Below are positions 33,146 to 46,131 of a DNA stretch of 64,000 nucleotides, piece after piece. Every line of letters starts with the position of its first letter. Within the stretch, counting starts at the first letter, position 1. Under the pieces are notes generated by a model that was not told the DNA's origin, did not search any database, and was given only the letters and a program-made list of their open reading frames with translations. The position numbers were made by a program, and so were the translations under genes. This DNA comes from Manduca sexta. Taxonomy: Eukaryota; Arthropoda; Insecta; Lepidoptera; Sphingidae. Location of the stretch: positions 5,010,913 to 5,074,912 of the forward strand of contig NC_051131.1 in the NCBI RefSeq assembly GCF_014839805.1. The letters run 5' to 3'.

Positions 33146-34379
33146 AAAAGCAATATTCGATAGGTTTCGTTTTAGAACAGAATATAGAATTGAAAAGCGG
33201 TGTTATGACATCGCCAGTTAGTAGGCAAGGTGTTTCTTTCGGTTGTTAAAGTTCTGAAGATCAATCCAACTCTAATAAAGTCTTAAAATTGAAATCTTCT
33301 CTCTTCTTTATAATTTTTACTTAAATTACAGCTCATTCCTTTGTACAAGTATTTCATTAAAATAGTAATGTAAGTATAGCATTGTTGCCTCCTTAGTTAA
33401 CACCTAATGTATCGGAGTGTCGAGCGCAATATAATTACAGTTCATGGGTGATGATTATCATCAGCCAAGCGGCTAGCTCGTCTCGTCATTCGTTTGTTTA
33501 ACAAAAATATGGTTACACAATCGTCGAATCAGTTTACACGAGTGCGCAATTGCAATTCATGTTTCTTGTGTGACTGGAATATGAGAGTTTAATGCGAATA
33601 ATGATTAGTGGCTTTGCGTCAAATACTAAATAGATGATTTCCTATTCACATATTTATCTATAAATGCTTTTGCGAAATTGTAAGCGTTTTGTAACCATTT
33701 TTATTGGTATTTTATAGATCTCAATATTTAAATCTGGTTTATGAACACGTACTAGATACTTAATTCATTTTAAAAGCATTTAGTAATTAAACTTGGATAG
33801 TAAATTGATTTTTCATGGATTTATTAATGCATAGTATTATCCTTAACACTATAACGGATGTACTATGGTCCTCATAACACTTTGAAAATCAATTTAAAGT
33901 TTTACAATGTAGCTAATTTCTAAGCAAAGTGAATTCAATTGCGCATAGCCAATACTTATAATATAAAATCTCTAACAATCTTCAAAGAAAACATGTAGGT
34001 ACTCGAAAACATAGAGGTAGGCGTTTAAATACAAACTCAACATTGGGGAAATTTGCAAAATGATTGAAATTAATTCAGTATCGTAATTTATTCACGTCAC
34101 GTTTCTTGTCAAAGATTATAATAATATTATTTTGTATCAATGCGTATGAATATTCATACAAGATGAAAGTTTTGACGCGTCTTTGCTTCTGCTCGTGGCT
34201 TTCGGCAATGTTTTGTTTTCTAAGAATAATATTGTAAATTAAGGCAAATTTAAAAGAATATTGCTGCTTAATTAGTCAAATTCTGTTTACAATTAATTAT
34301 TACGTAGGTGTAGCACCTAGAAGTATTTTCGATGCTGCAACTAACGATGGAAATTGGTCTTTTCTAATCGGTTATGACA
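33146..34379. other. Unassigned AT-rich stretch
   Basis: Nothing recognised. It forms the AT-rich side of a sharp change to CpG-rich sequence. Confidence 0.5.
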
Positions 34380-34975
34380 CATTGCGCGCAAATCACGGAT
34401 TGACAACAAAAAACCGGCGTCGAGCAAATGTAAATGAACCACAATATAAACAAGTGGTGGGGCTGGAGCCGGCGCGTGTTATGGCGTTATTTTATCTAAT
34501 CCCATATTATCTAATAGCCGATAGAGCGAGTTCAAGGTTGGTCGCGGGCTGGCAAAGCGGCACAGTATCGCACGGTCGCATCGTCTTGTCCCAGGCCGTA
34601 GCACCCTTGCGCTTTTATCAATACGCCGCCGACCACAGCGCCGCCTCGCGGCCGACGACAGTACTGCCTCGGACTCGAGTGCGCACGCTCCATGCTCCCC
34701 GACATTGCTGCATTTATATCACAAAACTATTCCTTCCCCAAATATATCTAACCAAAATTAACCTATCACCATCCGATTCGCGAGCCGCGTTGTGATTTTA
34801 AAGGTCGTTAAACCGGCCGATCGCGCGCTGTGCCTGAAAACTTAACCTAAACCGACCGTAGATTACGTCAATAACAGCCCTGCAAGATATTTCCGCGCCT
34901 CTGTTATTGTTTATTATAATCACAAACAAATCGAAACGTGGTGCCGTGATCTAAGTGTTCCCGCGGAGCTCAACG
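34380..34975 (+). promoter_or_regulatory. CpG-rich promoter and first-exon candidate ending in a splice donor
   Basis: Composition changes abruptly from AT-rich to dense CpG (for example AATACGCCGCCGACC, CGGCCGACGAC, GGCCGATCGCGCGC). The block ends at GCTCAACG|GTAAGTAATG, a textbook 5' splice site with the intron starting at 34976. TATA-like strings (TTTATATCAC near 34713) exist but none decides the start. A 137-codon frame (34382-34795) spans much of it; its codons follow the CpG bias and no family resemblance is seen, so I do not call it coding. Most likely the promoter and 5' untranslated exon of a plus-strand host gene with a long first intron. Confidence 0.4.
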
Positions 34976-37003
34976 GTAAGTAATGTTATCATGAAGTGTA
35001 TTGTGAAATGTTTGTTTATGTGCAGCTCGTGTCTGGAAAGTATTATCTAGGTGATCCGAGCTCTTGTGCGGCTACTTTCGCTGGCCAGCGTACACGAAAA
35101 TGAGGACACTCTCTAAAATAAACTGAGATTTTTACCGCGGCCCGTTTCAGTAACATCACGCGTGTATTACACGATAGCTGTACTAGTGTTTATGCTAAGC
35201 CAAATTCATCACATAAACAATGTAAATAAACACCTTAAGGGAGTTAGAGGATGATTATATCGTCGTAGATTATCCGCCATAATGGCTTTATTAGCAAAAC
35301 TTTACCCATTCCCGTTAATTCGCAAGCTTCTACTACAACACAGTTTATCGCGCAGGTATTCTTAACACCTATATACCAGTTCGTCTCATTTTACCTCACT
35401 CTGAACCACAAAAAGTGTTCTAGCATTCCTACATAAACTAGTTTTAATACAAGAGTCTTTTGCTTTGTTTGCAGCACAAATTGTGAAGCGAACGCAGTGC
35501 ACTCACTCTCTTGCACAATTAGCGTTCTTATGTTAATTCTGTTCGTGACGAGATTGCAAATCAATATAAACAAATCTTATTTTATGTAACGTTTAATGAG
35601 ACATGTTTCTAAACAATAGATACGAAAGTACATGTTAGTAAATACGAAAACGTTTGACCTGGTAAAGCATCTGAATAATACAAGAATTTAATATTCCAAT
35701 TAATAGTGAATTAACTTGAATGAATGTTTGAATTTAAATGCTTATGGATTATAAACTAGGATGCTCGGAAGTATCGATTATGGGCTATTTAGGTCATAGA
35801 GCAACGATAGGGATTCATAAATGTAAACGAAATAACACCAATAAAATATTAAACTCAACAGTCAATTTCCTAGTTAACTTATTCTCAGACAATCAAGGGT
35901 ATTATAGACGAAAATATATTTTAATATAAACATAATACGTGCAGTTAAAAAATCATAAGTATAATTGTTAACTTCCGAATTATTGTTTTATGAATGCACT
36001 TTAAAATTCGCACAAAGCGAATGCAGTATTCCGATGTCGCGCATTTAACATCAATTTTGTGCCCGTAATAAAACAGAGGTCGGTTCTGCATCAATACAGT
36101 TCCTTTTGTGTCCTGGCCCCAGTTTGGTATCGTGAGAAAGTGGGGCAAGTTCATGGTCAGATGCAGCGATTGTGTTTGTCGAATGAGTGCATGTTTTGTT
36201 CGAAATCCGGGATGAAATTTCTTCAACCGACGGCAAGCTGTAAACTATAGACTACAAATTGCTGTAACTTGTCAAGCAGATTGCTAAAAGGTCGTGTCTA
36301 TTTAAAAATATGCAAAGGAACTAGATCTTTTGTAAGTAACTTAAGTGTAAAGCAAGAATGGGTTGTTTTGTTCGAATGTCCATGAGAAAAGTTTGCCTCA
36401 ATGCCTGTTTTAAAAATGGGGAGTCTATTTATAGCTCGACTATTTATGTAAGTAATGGCGTTAAATAGGTTACAGAATTTGTTTGAGTTCTTTATGTGGG
36501 TTTATAATAGCTATATACCAAACTATGAAAGTAGGTCGAGTTTAAATTGTAACGGCTCAATTGAATAATGAAATGCTGCGAAATTTACATACTTACCTGC
36601 CGTTTCTTGCAGATTAATTATTCTGATAATATATTTTTAAAGATTACCGCAGCAATTTAGTAGAATAATAATTAAGAGGGTTGTTCAGATTTGCATTGAG
36701 GGTGCAAGTTCTGCGTTGCTGTTCATATGCAGGTTGGGAAGTTGCCACGTGTAGGGGTAAGAAACTGGAGAATGTTCGGGCTAAAATCTTATAAATAGTT
36801 TAATTAAATAATTATTATAATCAAGGGACTTAGATATCAAACGCTAGGAATATAGGTGTTGTAATAGCTTATAATGTCCCAATGTTGGGCAAAGGCCTCC
36901 CCAAGATCCTTCCATGAATCCTCAGTTGGCTTTATTAAAATATTGAAATTATTAAGTTCTTTTACAGTTTACTCGAAAGTCGACATCAAGACTCAATAAT
37001 CAT
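34976..37003. other. Unassigned stretch, possibly intronic
   Basis: CpG content decays up to about 35170, then AT-rich. A decayed LINE-tail string (CCCAATGTTGGGCAAAGGCC) is at 36878-36903. A 93-codon minus-strand frame at 35945-36226 overlaps two others on both strands and looks like chance. Confidence 0.45.
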
Positions 37004-37166
37004 CAATGGCGAACGGTGAAATTTTTCCGAAAGTAACCCGATGCAAAAAAACAGTGCCTTAGTTAATATCGCGGCCACTTTAACAGAAAACAAATACAAA
37101 GACGAAAGTATATAAACCGAAAAAGGAAGCCGACAGGAATGGTGCTGTATGGAAGCTTCGCCAGTG
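37004..37166 (-). mobile_element. hAT-like MITE M1 with 8-bp target duplication
   Basis: Minus orientation: the right side contains AAGCCGACAGGAATGG and ends CTTCGCCAGTG; the left side begins CAATGGCGAACGGTGAAA. Flanks ATAATCAT (36996-37003) and ATAATCAC (37167-37174) match in 7 of 8 positions. Confidence 0.85.
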
Positions 37167-37762
37167 ATAATCACTGTTGTAAAAACCTTAGGACCTGTGA
37201 TTACACTCAATAATATCATACAACATAATATACATAAAGAATATACTACTACTGAAACCAAATCTTCAATGAAAATCAATCCCAGCGCTCTAATTTACAA
37301 TCATTCCAAGAGAGCGCGTACAAACACGTTACCCGATATACATTTTATCTTTGAACTTTGAGAACCAAATAAATGCAATAAAGACTCGCCAGTTGCCGGA
37401 AGACATAAAAAGCAAACATGTGATTAAGTATATAAAAGTATATGACCCTATTTTTATATCTAGGTCCACGGACCGGTCCATAGGTATTTTTATGGAGTAC
37501 CTACATAAAAAATGTTTTTAACAGTCGAGATCTGGATTATCCGAGGGTAGCAGATGTTTGGGAGGTAAAATACGTTTAATAGGAAATCTCGTATTTTAAT
37601 TCATTTTGTAAAATTATTAGTAACGGGATCTATGTATGGGTTATAGACACTTAAATTTAAGGCAATGTCATATTATGGTTAAAAGATGATGCACAGCCTC
37701 TGACGACCCATCATACTTCATTGAACTAGGAACGTCCAAATCTTCTTAATTAGAATTAGTAA
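37167..37762. other. Unassigned stretch
   Basis: Short chance frames; no repeat recognised. Confidence 0.5.
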
Positions 37763-37985
37763 AGCGTTGATAACCTATTTGGGAATGGTACGGATTGCTA
37801 AGACGATTGTCCGCAGGTTCAAAACCCAAGGGTACATACTTACGACTTTTCTAAAAAGTTATGTGTGTATTCATTTTAACTAATCACTTGCTTTAACGAT
37901 GAAGGAAAACAACGTGTCAAAATCTGCATACCTGAAAAGTTCTTCATAAGTATTTCGAAGGTATGGGAGTCTCAGCCTCATTTAA
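37763..37985 (+). mobile_element. SINE B, decayed, 3' side missing
   Basis: AGCGTTGATAACCTATTTGG corresponds to the tRNA-like head, then TTGTCCGCAGGTTCAAAACC (B box), then TTGCTTTAACGATGAAGG. It stops before the CTGAGCACGGGC region. Confidence 0.75.
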
Positions 37986-38036
37986 CCCGTAAAAGTGCAT
38001 GAAATAATTATTTTATACAATTTCGATATCTAACTT

Positions 38037-38105
38037 ACGGATATTATACGAAATCGTTCGGATATTATCCGAAACTGTTCGGATAATGAACGTGCGGATA
38101 ATCAT
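38037..38105 (+). repeat. Short tandem of CGGATA(T)TAT motifs with palindrome
   Basis: CGGATATTAT or CGGATAAT occurs four times in 69 bp. TTCGGATATTATCCGAA (38057-38073) is a perfect 8-bp-arm palindrome around one T. Confidence 0.75.
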
Positions 38106-38804
38106 AGGTCCGCTGTACTATGAACAGCGTCGTAAAATCTCGTTTATGAAGTGCTTCACCTTGTATCTTAATGCACAGACGCTGCAATACAAGTAAAAAA
38201 CTGCCCATCAAAAATGTTTACTGCCCAACTAAGTTCAATGTATTTATGAGGTGGCTAATAGGCTTATTATCAGTGGCAGTAAGAATGTATAAAATTTAAG
38301 TTCGATCAACACTACTGCTGTATGAAGATAACTTGAGAATTGTAAAGTTTCGTATTGGCAAGATCAATGAATGAATAATAAGATTCTACATGAAGATGTA
38401 TGGGGAAATTGGTTGATAATTTAGAAAACTCATATTGACAACAGCAGGTAGTGATAGGTCGAAGTTGTGCAAGGCCAGGTTCTATAATCCGGCATTCCTG
38501 AAATCGTGTGTGACGAAAGAAAAGACATTTCCAATTCATTATTCTTCTCTTTTTTAGGAGTAGCTACAAACTTGTTACTGACGTTCTTTCAAAATTTAAG
38601 GTTAAATCGGTCTATACAATATTTTTGTTATAGCTTATATGTTTCTTTATGCTATAGTTATAACACCAATATTTTCAGATAATATGCCATTGATGATATG
38701 ATGCAACAGGCGCCCACGTTGTTCCGCTAATGATTAGCCATTAACATATTTATATAGTTATCGTATTTTATAATATATCAAAGCAAAGGGGACTAGGTAG
38801 ATTT
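38106..38804. other. Unassigned stretch
   Basis: A 75-codon minus-strand frame (38312-38539) only; nothing recognised. Confidence 0.5.
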
Positions 38805-39205
38805 ATTTGTCATCATCAGCAGCCACATAACGTCCACGGCTGAACATAGGCCTCCCCTAAAAGATTCCAGATGGACCTGTCGAAAGCGGCCTGAATCTAG
38901 CGTGTTTCTGCGACCTATATCAAGTCATCTGTCCACCTTGCAGGTGGACGCCCAACGCTTGTCGGTACGTGGTCTCAACCCGAGAACCTTCTGCCCCATC
39001 TACCGTCAGTTCTGCGAAGTATGTGCCCTGCACACTGCTATTTTAGCTTGCTAATCCGCTGACCTATGTCGGTAACTTTCGTTCTTTTACAGATCTCTTC
39101 ATTTGTGGTGTGATAACGTAGAGCAAAGCCCTCTCCATAACTCGCTGAGTGACGGAGAGTCTTTTCAGGTGGCCCATAGTCAGAGGCCACGTCTCTTTCC
39201 ATTTA
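38805..39205 (-). pseudogene. RTE-type LINE 3' end, decayed
   Basis: On the minus strand the frame HLKRLSVTQRVMERAL is the conserved C-terminal segment of RTE-clade LINE proteins. Later pieces in shifted frames include a GGCAGAAGGTTCTCGG-type stretch. The 3' end reads GGGGAGGCCTATGTTCAGCC, then GGCTGCTGATGATGA, an RTE-style simple tail. At least two stop codons and frameshifts are visible. The rest of the element is missing. Confidence 0.75.
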
Positions 39206-40448
39206 TTTGTGCTAACTTATTTAATTTTTGCCACTGTAGCATTTGTTTGATACTGACATGACGATACCTCAAAACTAATTTATTATTCAGCTATAATAAT
39301 AATTCTTATCCAGTATAATAGACATATTTTTGTCTCTGAATATGTAAAACACACATCCGTTTGGCAGACACCGATTAATATTTGTGTCAATTTATAAATA
39401 TATTTAGATTATAAAAGAACGTTAGCAACAGATAAAGTTAACAATGACTATAAATATGATAATTGGATCGACGAACAAGTTGACCTTGGAATCTCCCTCG
39501 TTCATAGATTTAAAAAGGTAATATGAAAAATCTATTATCATTCTGTAAGGTGTAGCCATTAATGCTAAATCATAGTGACTAAAAAACTTTTATATATAAC
39601 ATAATCACTTGAATCAGTGAAGAAATAGACGAGAATCTGATTATTGTAGTCTATTTGTCGTTGAACCTATACTTTATCATACTAGCTACTGGATAAATTC
39701 CAAATTTAAATACACTGATTATAATACTCTTACAAAATGTATAAATAAATGCCTCGTAGTAAAACTGCTGCGTTTTCAATTGGCATTATTTTATTAGGTT
39801 TTATGATTCCCGGATATTTTTTTGTGAAGTTGGGTTGTAGGAACATAATTCTCTCGTAGTTCATGAATCATCAACTTGCATCGAAGAGCTTATATAATGC
39901 TACAGAGAACTTGCATTTTTGTCACCGATTAAAACCATCAGCATGAATGTTTGGATGATAAATTATTTTTTTAAATAATTTAGCTTCGTCACAAAATCAA
40001 AGGCATAAATCTTTAGTAAAAAATTCCAGAAGAAAATTTTAATTGGCCAACTATCGCAATGTCGGAATTATTATCAAAACTAGTAAAGTAGGTAAACTTT
40101 CCCCGTTATTCGGTGCATAAAATTGTAAAATTCTAGGGAACGGCACCAGATTTGCATTAAGATTTCAAAGGCTATCTAGTAGGTTACGCTGAGTCTGCAT
40201 TTTGTACATTATATCTTCATTTTGAGTCTGGGTCGACGAACTGCTTCTTGTGATTAACATCATTAACTGCTTTACTTACTTCCTTAAATTCTGCTACTTT
40301 ATGAATCTCTATGTAGAAATGACATGAAATTGATTAAAAACACCACATCTTTGCAAATGAATGATATGTAGACATTAATGACCTGAATTTAGTTGAAGAG
40401 ATCAGGATTTTAGCATTACTTTACCTAAAAGTACAAGTCCGAGACGAG

Positions 40449-40465
40449 CCGCAGGCCGCCTGCGG
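40449..40465. repeat. Perfect GC-rich hairpin
   Basis: CCGCAGG, CCG loop, CCTGCGG: seven-base arms around three bases. Confidence 0.9.
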
Positions 40466-40840
40466 TTGCGATCAGCTGCGCTCAGGCCTGTGGTCGCAGT
40501 CTTTTCTATTCGGGATATAGACAATAAGCCCTATTCGTCGCGGCTGCAGGGCTCAGTCGTTTCCATAGATTAATTAGCAATCCAACATTTTTTTCAATAT
40601 GTCATTTTTAAAAATGACTTGCAAAGATCGCTTAATTATTATGAATTTTAATTTAGTCGCATTATTTTTACTATTTCCAAACTGACATTTCACTTAATGA
40701 CTCTTTCGAAATAAACAAAACTATGAAGTATTTGTTTCACTCATTCTCGTGTTTTTGCTATTTTATTCGATATGAATAAAATCGATGTTTCTCTACTTTG
40801 GTTAGATAGACTGAGGGCCTTGCGGTCCGGGTCACCACAG

Positions 40841-40873
40841 GGCTGCGATCGACCGCAGTCGCACATCGCAGCC
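40841..40873. repeat. Nested GC-rich hairpin
   Basis: Nine-base arms GGCTGCGAT and ATCGCAGCC enclose a second small hairpin CGAC-CGCA-GTCG. Confidence 0.9.
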
Positions 40874-43800
40874 GCTCGCTACAATGTCGCGTTGCTCGAA
40901 ATATTTTTTATATAAATTCATAGAAACCATTAGTGTCGCTTTCAGCCTGCAGTCTACCGCTGCGGTCTAGGGTTCGGCTTAGGCTTGTAGCTTGATGTTA
41001 CATCTCTAGAATTGGTCTATTATTTCTTGTATAAGAAAGTATTCAAAATAACATGATTTTTATGAATTGTGTGTGTGTGTTTTTATTTTATTTTCACTTA
41101 AACACCATCTATTGTGCTTGTAAATCCATATAAAATGCGCGAGATTGGAATTTAATCTAATTTTCCTCCTAGGCTTATTATTAAAACAAAACCAAATTTA
41201 GAAATGACTTCACCCATTTATTGCTTTGTATAACCCATTCATACCCCTGTGGACTGAGCAATAAAAATTCCGAGAGACTCGCATAATCATTTCACGAAGG
41301 AAAAAAACTAACATAACAGATTTAAATCAGCTTTCTGTTAAATCATTATCAGATGCAAATGAACCTGGCTCGGAATCTTGGACCATCTTTACTTACATCT
41401 ACGCGATTTGTATATTCACTTAAGTCAATAGAATTTGTGGATAGGAAGTTTGATTGTAGGGGACATGATCTTCTTTACTATTGCATATCACTTGTATCCA
41501 CAAACAATACTATGAGGACACATAGTGCCTCCCAACACAGTGTTGGCAATTTCATAGACATTATGGAAAGCCATAAAAAAGCTGAACAAAGGTTCAGCCT
41601 TGTTTTTCTGACAACCAACTGAAATAAACTTCTATTTTAATATTAATCAATCACAACACCTCCTTCTATCTTATACTTACGCACTGCAAGTGCTGTCATG
41701 CCGAGAGCACTGAGAAGCAGACTTTGTATGATAGCATTACTTTTTTCTTAGGTGGTTAGCATTTAATAGAGGCCTATGTGTCGATTTAATGTGTTGAAAC
41801 AGACTTAAGGGTTTGTGAAACAAATTTTAGAATGGATATTATTTTTATAATGATAATGATAATAAGAATAATATCGATTTTAATTTTAAATCAACTTATC
41901 TGTAAGCACATTATTATGATTAAGGACGGGCGAATCGAATATTTATTTTTATGTAGATTATAGTCATGCTGTCATATCTGGGAAGTTTTTTTATGTAAAT
42001 TGCGTTTTCACCCTCGTTATATCGTAATTTGCTTTTTTATCAGCTTAAGATCTGTTATAATTCGTTATATCATGGGATAATACGTCTACTTCCTGGCACA
42101 TCCAATTTTGAACGCGTCTTCTGGCATTGATTAATTCCCGTGACAAAATACACCTACCAATAAGTCTTCTAGCTATCAATCTCTTGTAAATGGCTTAATT
42201 GGATCCGTGTACCCGTATACCAAGGTCACGGCCTTTCAAGTTTTTGTGTAGGCATACATCAACTCGGGCCAGTTTACATAGTTTTTACTTTCGGCTCATG
42301 GATGACTATTTTATTGATTAAAAGCTGTACACATCTACGTAGATCTTGGATTCTATACGATTCGCCTTTCACTCCATATCTGGAGAAATATTTTGGTACG
42401 ATAAGAACTGTGAATGTCTGACTAATTATATTGTAACCAATGTGTCAATTAATATGCTACTATCCGTATTCAAAGGCCCATCTCATAATCAAAATGAAAT
42501 GCCTACCCATAAACTTTACGAATCCTAATCAGAGAAACAAAAAACCAAATATAATGGTCTGTCTGGAATATAAAATTTTGGCCTGCGAACCCGCGATGTA
42601 CCTACTTAAAACATATTGAATTTTGCTTTCGCTTCGCCACTTTGAATACGTAATATATATAAATAACATCAAACAAGTAAAAATAATAGCGTTGCTTGGT
42701 AATGTGTGAGTATTTTTTGCGAAGAGCTTTTGTTTTAAACCCCATTAGTATTGAAACATTACGCGGATTTGTATTATCTGATTTGTCGTACCTAACTCGG
42801 GGAAGGCTCGACACGCTCGGTGCCATCGACCGGTCTGCTAATGTATTCTTTTCAAATCTCAGTACCATTGTGGGACAAATGTATCGACGCAAAAAGTTTT
42901 CAACCAAAAAACTTAACTCGTCCTCTAACTTACCGTCAAGGTTGTATTTCGGGCTTATTGATACTTAAAACAATATGAGCTTGCGTCAACTGAGGCTGCG
43001 CACGAGTCGTGGTCTCGCTTCGTAATTGTAGACTTGACTTACACGCGTCCTGGTCATAAAAATGATCAATTGCAAATTACCTCGGACAATTGCTGTCACT
43101 TTTTGCTACATGTTAATTAAAACCTCATTTCCGTTTATTGTAAAGCGGGTTAATTTTTCAATTTACTCCGCCCTGCTAAATATAGACGTCGCGTATCCAT
43201 TAAGAGGCTCTTTTATAACTTCCATTAAAGTAGGTGGCCGATAAATTAAGTTTACTGATCGGATCAACTGAAAATATATTTTAAAAGTTACGAACAGAAG
43301 TTGTTTGGAAATGGTTTTCTGGGTCATTCAGGACGTCGACATGTTATATCATTTTAAGGGCTTTATTAAAAGTAAGTTATAGTAAAAGTAGTTTAACTAA
43401 CACAATATATAAGAAACAAACAATTACTTCTTGAAATAATAATAGAAGATAACTAGAGACCCAACACACGTCGAAGGTTATAAATTATTAATAGAATGAT
43501 TTTCTTGGATTATGTTATGTCTATAATGTATATTTTCGTTGTAAATAAAAAGTTGTATTAAAGGGAAGTAAAACTTTCCATAAAGCGTAAAAACTATGGT
43601 CACAACCGACTGATAGCAAATAAAATTATATTTTAAAAATATTTTTGCTTTTAATAATAATTACACTAACTTCAGATTAATATTTAATAAAACATCAGAA
43701 CAACGTGCTAAATAAGGAACAACACGTAATTCAATAATATTAAAACGACCTTTAATTTTGATAAAAAAATAACTCATTGAATCGATAAGGATCACTGTAA

Positions 43801-44330
43801 AAAATGTAATCTACAAATTTATCTGGGAATTAAATGTACCTTACGGTCAACGCCTCTAAAGGATTTGGGGACTGTTTTTGCACCGACATCATCAGAGCTG
43901 TCTTAATTCCGACTGACAGGCTCCATTGCCATTTCTGAGATTCTTTTCAACCAAAGCTATTCCAAATAATATTTTTATTGATCGTAAACATTCGATGTGT
44001 TATTTATGGCAGTCTTTGTGGTAGGTTGGCGGAAGAGGGATATGAGGTTATGAGGTCTCGGAGAGGTCATTTCAATGTTTGATATCAACAACACTTTATT
44101 GCTGAGCTCCAATTTGTTGTGGACATTAGCACCGTGATTTATTTAATTTAGATTACTACGTCTAGGGTTACTATCGTGTGTGTCGTGTGTTTCACATTTC
44201 TATTTGTTGTTTTACTAAAAAGAACATTTTGGTTATGAATTTTCGTGAATCAAATAATAATCATTTTTCATCGGTACATATTTTAAGCTACGCACGAAAA
44301 ATAATAGCAGGAGTCATATTTTATTTAAAA

Positions 44331-44542
44331 CTAGCTGACCCGGCGAACTTCGTACCGCCATATTTCTTCTTGTGTCTCATTCGCACACTCACTTTTCTGA
44401 AATTTTTAAATATTTTTTGTCATACAAATCTCCTCCTGACTATAACAAACACATAAAAGAAAAATGTATCCAATTTGGTGCAGTCGTTTGGCAGTTATAC
44501 GCGTACAAACAAATCAGTGATCCATTTTTATTTTTATATAGA
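44331..44542 (-). mobile_element. Short non-autonomous Helitron, second family
   Basis: On the minus strand it starts TCTATATAAAAATAAAAATG and ends GTTCGCCGGGTCAGCTAG, preceded by A and followed by T. This 212-bp sequence is a recognised lepidopteran repeat (CTAGCTGACCCGGCGAACTT on the plus strand). CTAG terminus, TC start and A-T target fit a Helitron. No coding. Confidence 0.7.
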
Positions 44543-46131
44543 TTATTGATGCATAATATAAGCTTACTACTTTATATAAAACATTGATATTGTACATAAA
44601 AAGGGCGAATAAAGCTATTAAAACATTAAATAATGTTATGTATAACATGGCATGGTTTCACTATCTGACCAATTTACGATTTCCTCTCGTAAATAAAATT
44701 GACCGACTTACATAACTAATAGCGCCATCCCTAGCGCGTGGTACATTAGCGTCCATCAGTCATCGGCCTCGGCTTCCGGTTACGTTTTGTGGTTCATTGC
44801 CTCGGTAGATATCCAATAGACGACCTTCACAGCATTCGGACTGCGTACCACGACTTCTTACTCTGCGATCTATGTGCTCATTCAAACACCATTGCTATCT
44901 CACAAATACATTTGTTTATTTTGTACAAGTATAACAAGCATTGGACAATGATTTAGTTAAATAGTCATAATATTTATGAAATGTGGCTAATGTGTGTCTG
45001 GCACATTCGGGTGTTCCCTGGCGCTCGGAAATCGAAACATACGAATTTTTTGTCTGTTATTTTATTGGCGTGCTATAATTTCAAGGTTTTTTAATTTTAT
45101 TGCTATAATTTGATTACAAAAGTAAAAAAAAAGTTGGACGGTAGCAATATTTATTATTTAAGTTATTTAAAACCATTTGCCACGCTGTAAAACTTCACAT
45201 GTGTAGAAAAGCCATCGTTCTTCTGTAATGACATAAATGTTCAAAGTTAGGATCATTAATCATATCGTTTCTTCTTCTTTTGCTTTTCTAAGTATTGGAT
45301 ACGTGTATTTTTCTTGCAAACCACATATTGTGTGCATGGTAAATAAATTATTGCTATGTTGAAATTTATATTCGACATAAATTATTTCAATTTCATACAA
45401 ATTTTCTGTCTTGTCGGAACAAACAAGTTTATTTAAAACGTAACACATTTCCCTGGCCGTTTCCCAAGCAATCTGATTCGAGCAACACGCTTCAGTTACT
45501 TTAACAGCAATGTGTTAAATTGATTCCAAAATGTGTGATGCCGCTGCGCTCTCTGTGAGGCGTCTGAGACAAATAAATTATTTTTTTATTGCATCGGTTG
45601 CAACAGACGCCGATCATTGGTTTGACATTCAGACGGTCTAGCTTGCTCCTCGCATCACTGTGTACATTTGACGGCCAAATGCAGGTCCTCTTGTTGCTAA
45701 CGAGCCAACATCGACTCAGATTTCAAACAAAAAGAGGTCATTTTCGTTCGTTGCGCGGTTTCGGGAGATTGCATTCGATACCCGAGCTCGCAATTCGTAA
45801 TGACCGTGCATTTCGCACTCAAGGGCAAGGGTACGAATTATTATTCGTTTAGACGTTATGACCGAATGGCAACAGAAAGACTTATTCTCTATTGTTAGAG
45901 GCAATATGAATTCGCGGTCGGGTCTCATTGTCTTCCAGCTGTCATCATTTTCAATTTGCGGAGCTGTGTCGAAATAGAACGAATGGGCTCGCCTTGGTTG
46001 GGAACCGCAGCGTATTCAGAATATGACATTGAACATTTCGATTTTATTATGCGGTCAGAGCCTAAATTTATTTATATTATCTTGTAAATTCGAGAGCAGG
46101 CTTACGTGTTCATTATGTTTGTTTGTTGCAG
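44543..46131. other. Unassigned stretch, GC-richer from about 45.5 kb
   Basis: The part 45590-46020 is richer in CpG than its flanks and has overlapping frames on both strands (87 and 70 codons). It could be an alternative promoter region upstream of the candidate exon that follows. Confidence 0.35.

Larger units (their letters stand above)
39206..44330. other. Long stretch with GC palindromes at about 40.45-40.99 kb, otherwise unassigned
   Basis: The block at 40437-40990 holds two GC-rich cruciform-capable palindromes (see 40449-40465 and 40841-40873) and loosely inverted outer parts, perhaps a MITE. A GT-repeat is at 41068-41081. Two open frames on opposite strands overlap at 42602-42968 with no family resemblance. 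No exon or RNA gene identified. Confidence 0.4.

Noticed and set aside
34382..34795. A 137-codon plus-strand frame
   Set aside because: It follows the CpG-rich composition (few A/T-rich stop codons), starts without an ATG, and has no recognisable domain. I keep the region as promoter or exon only.
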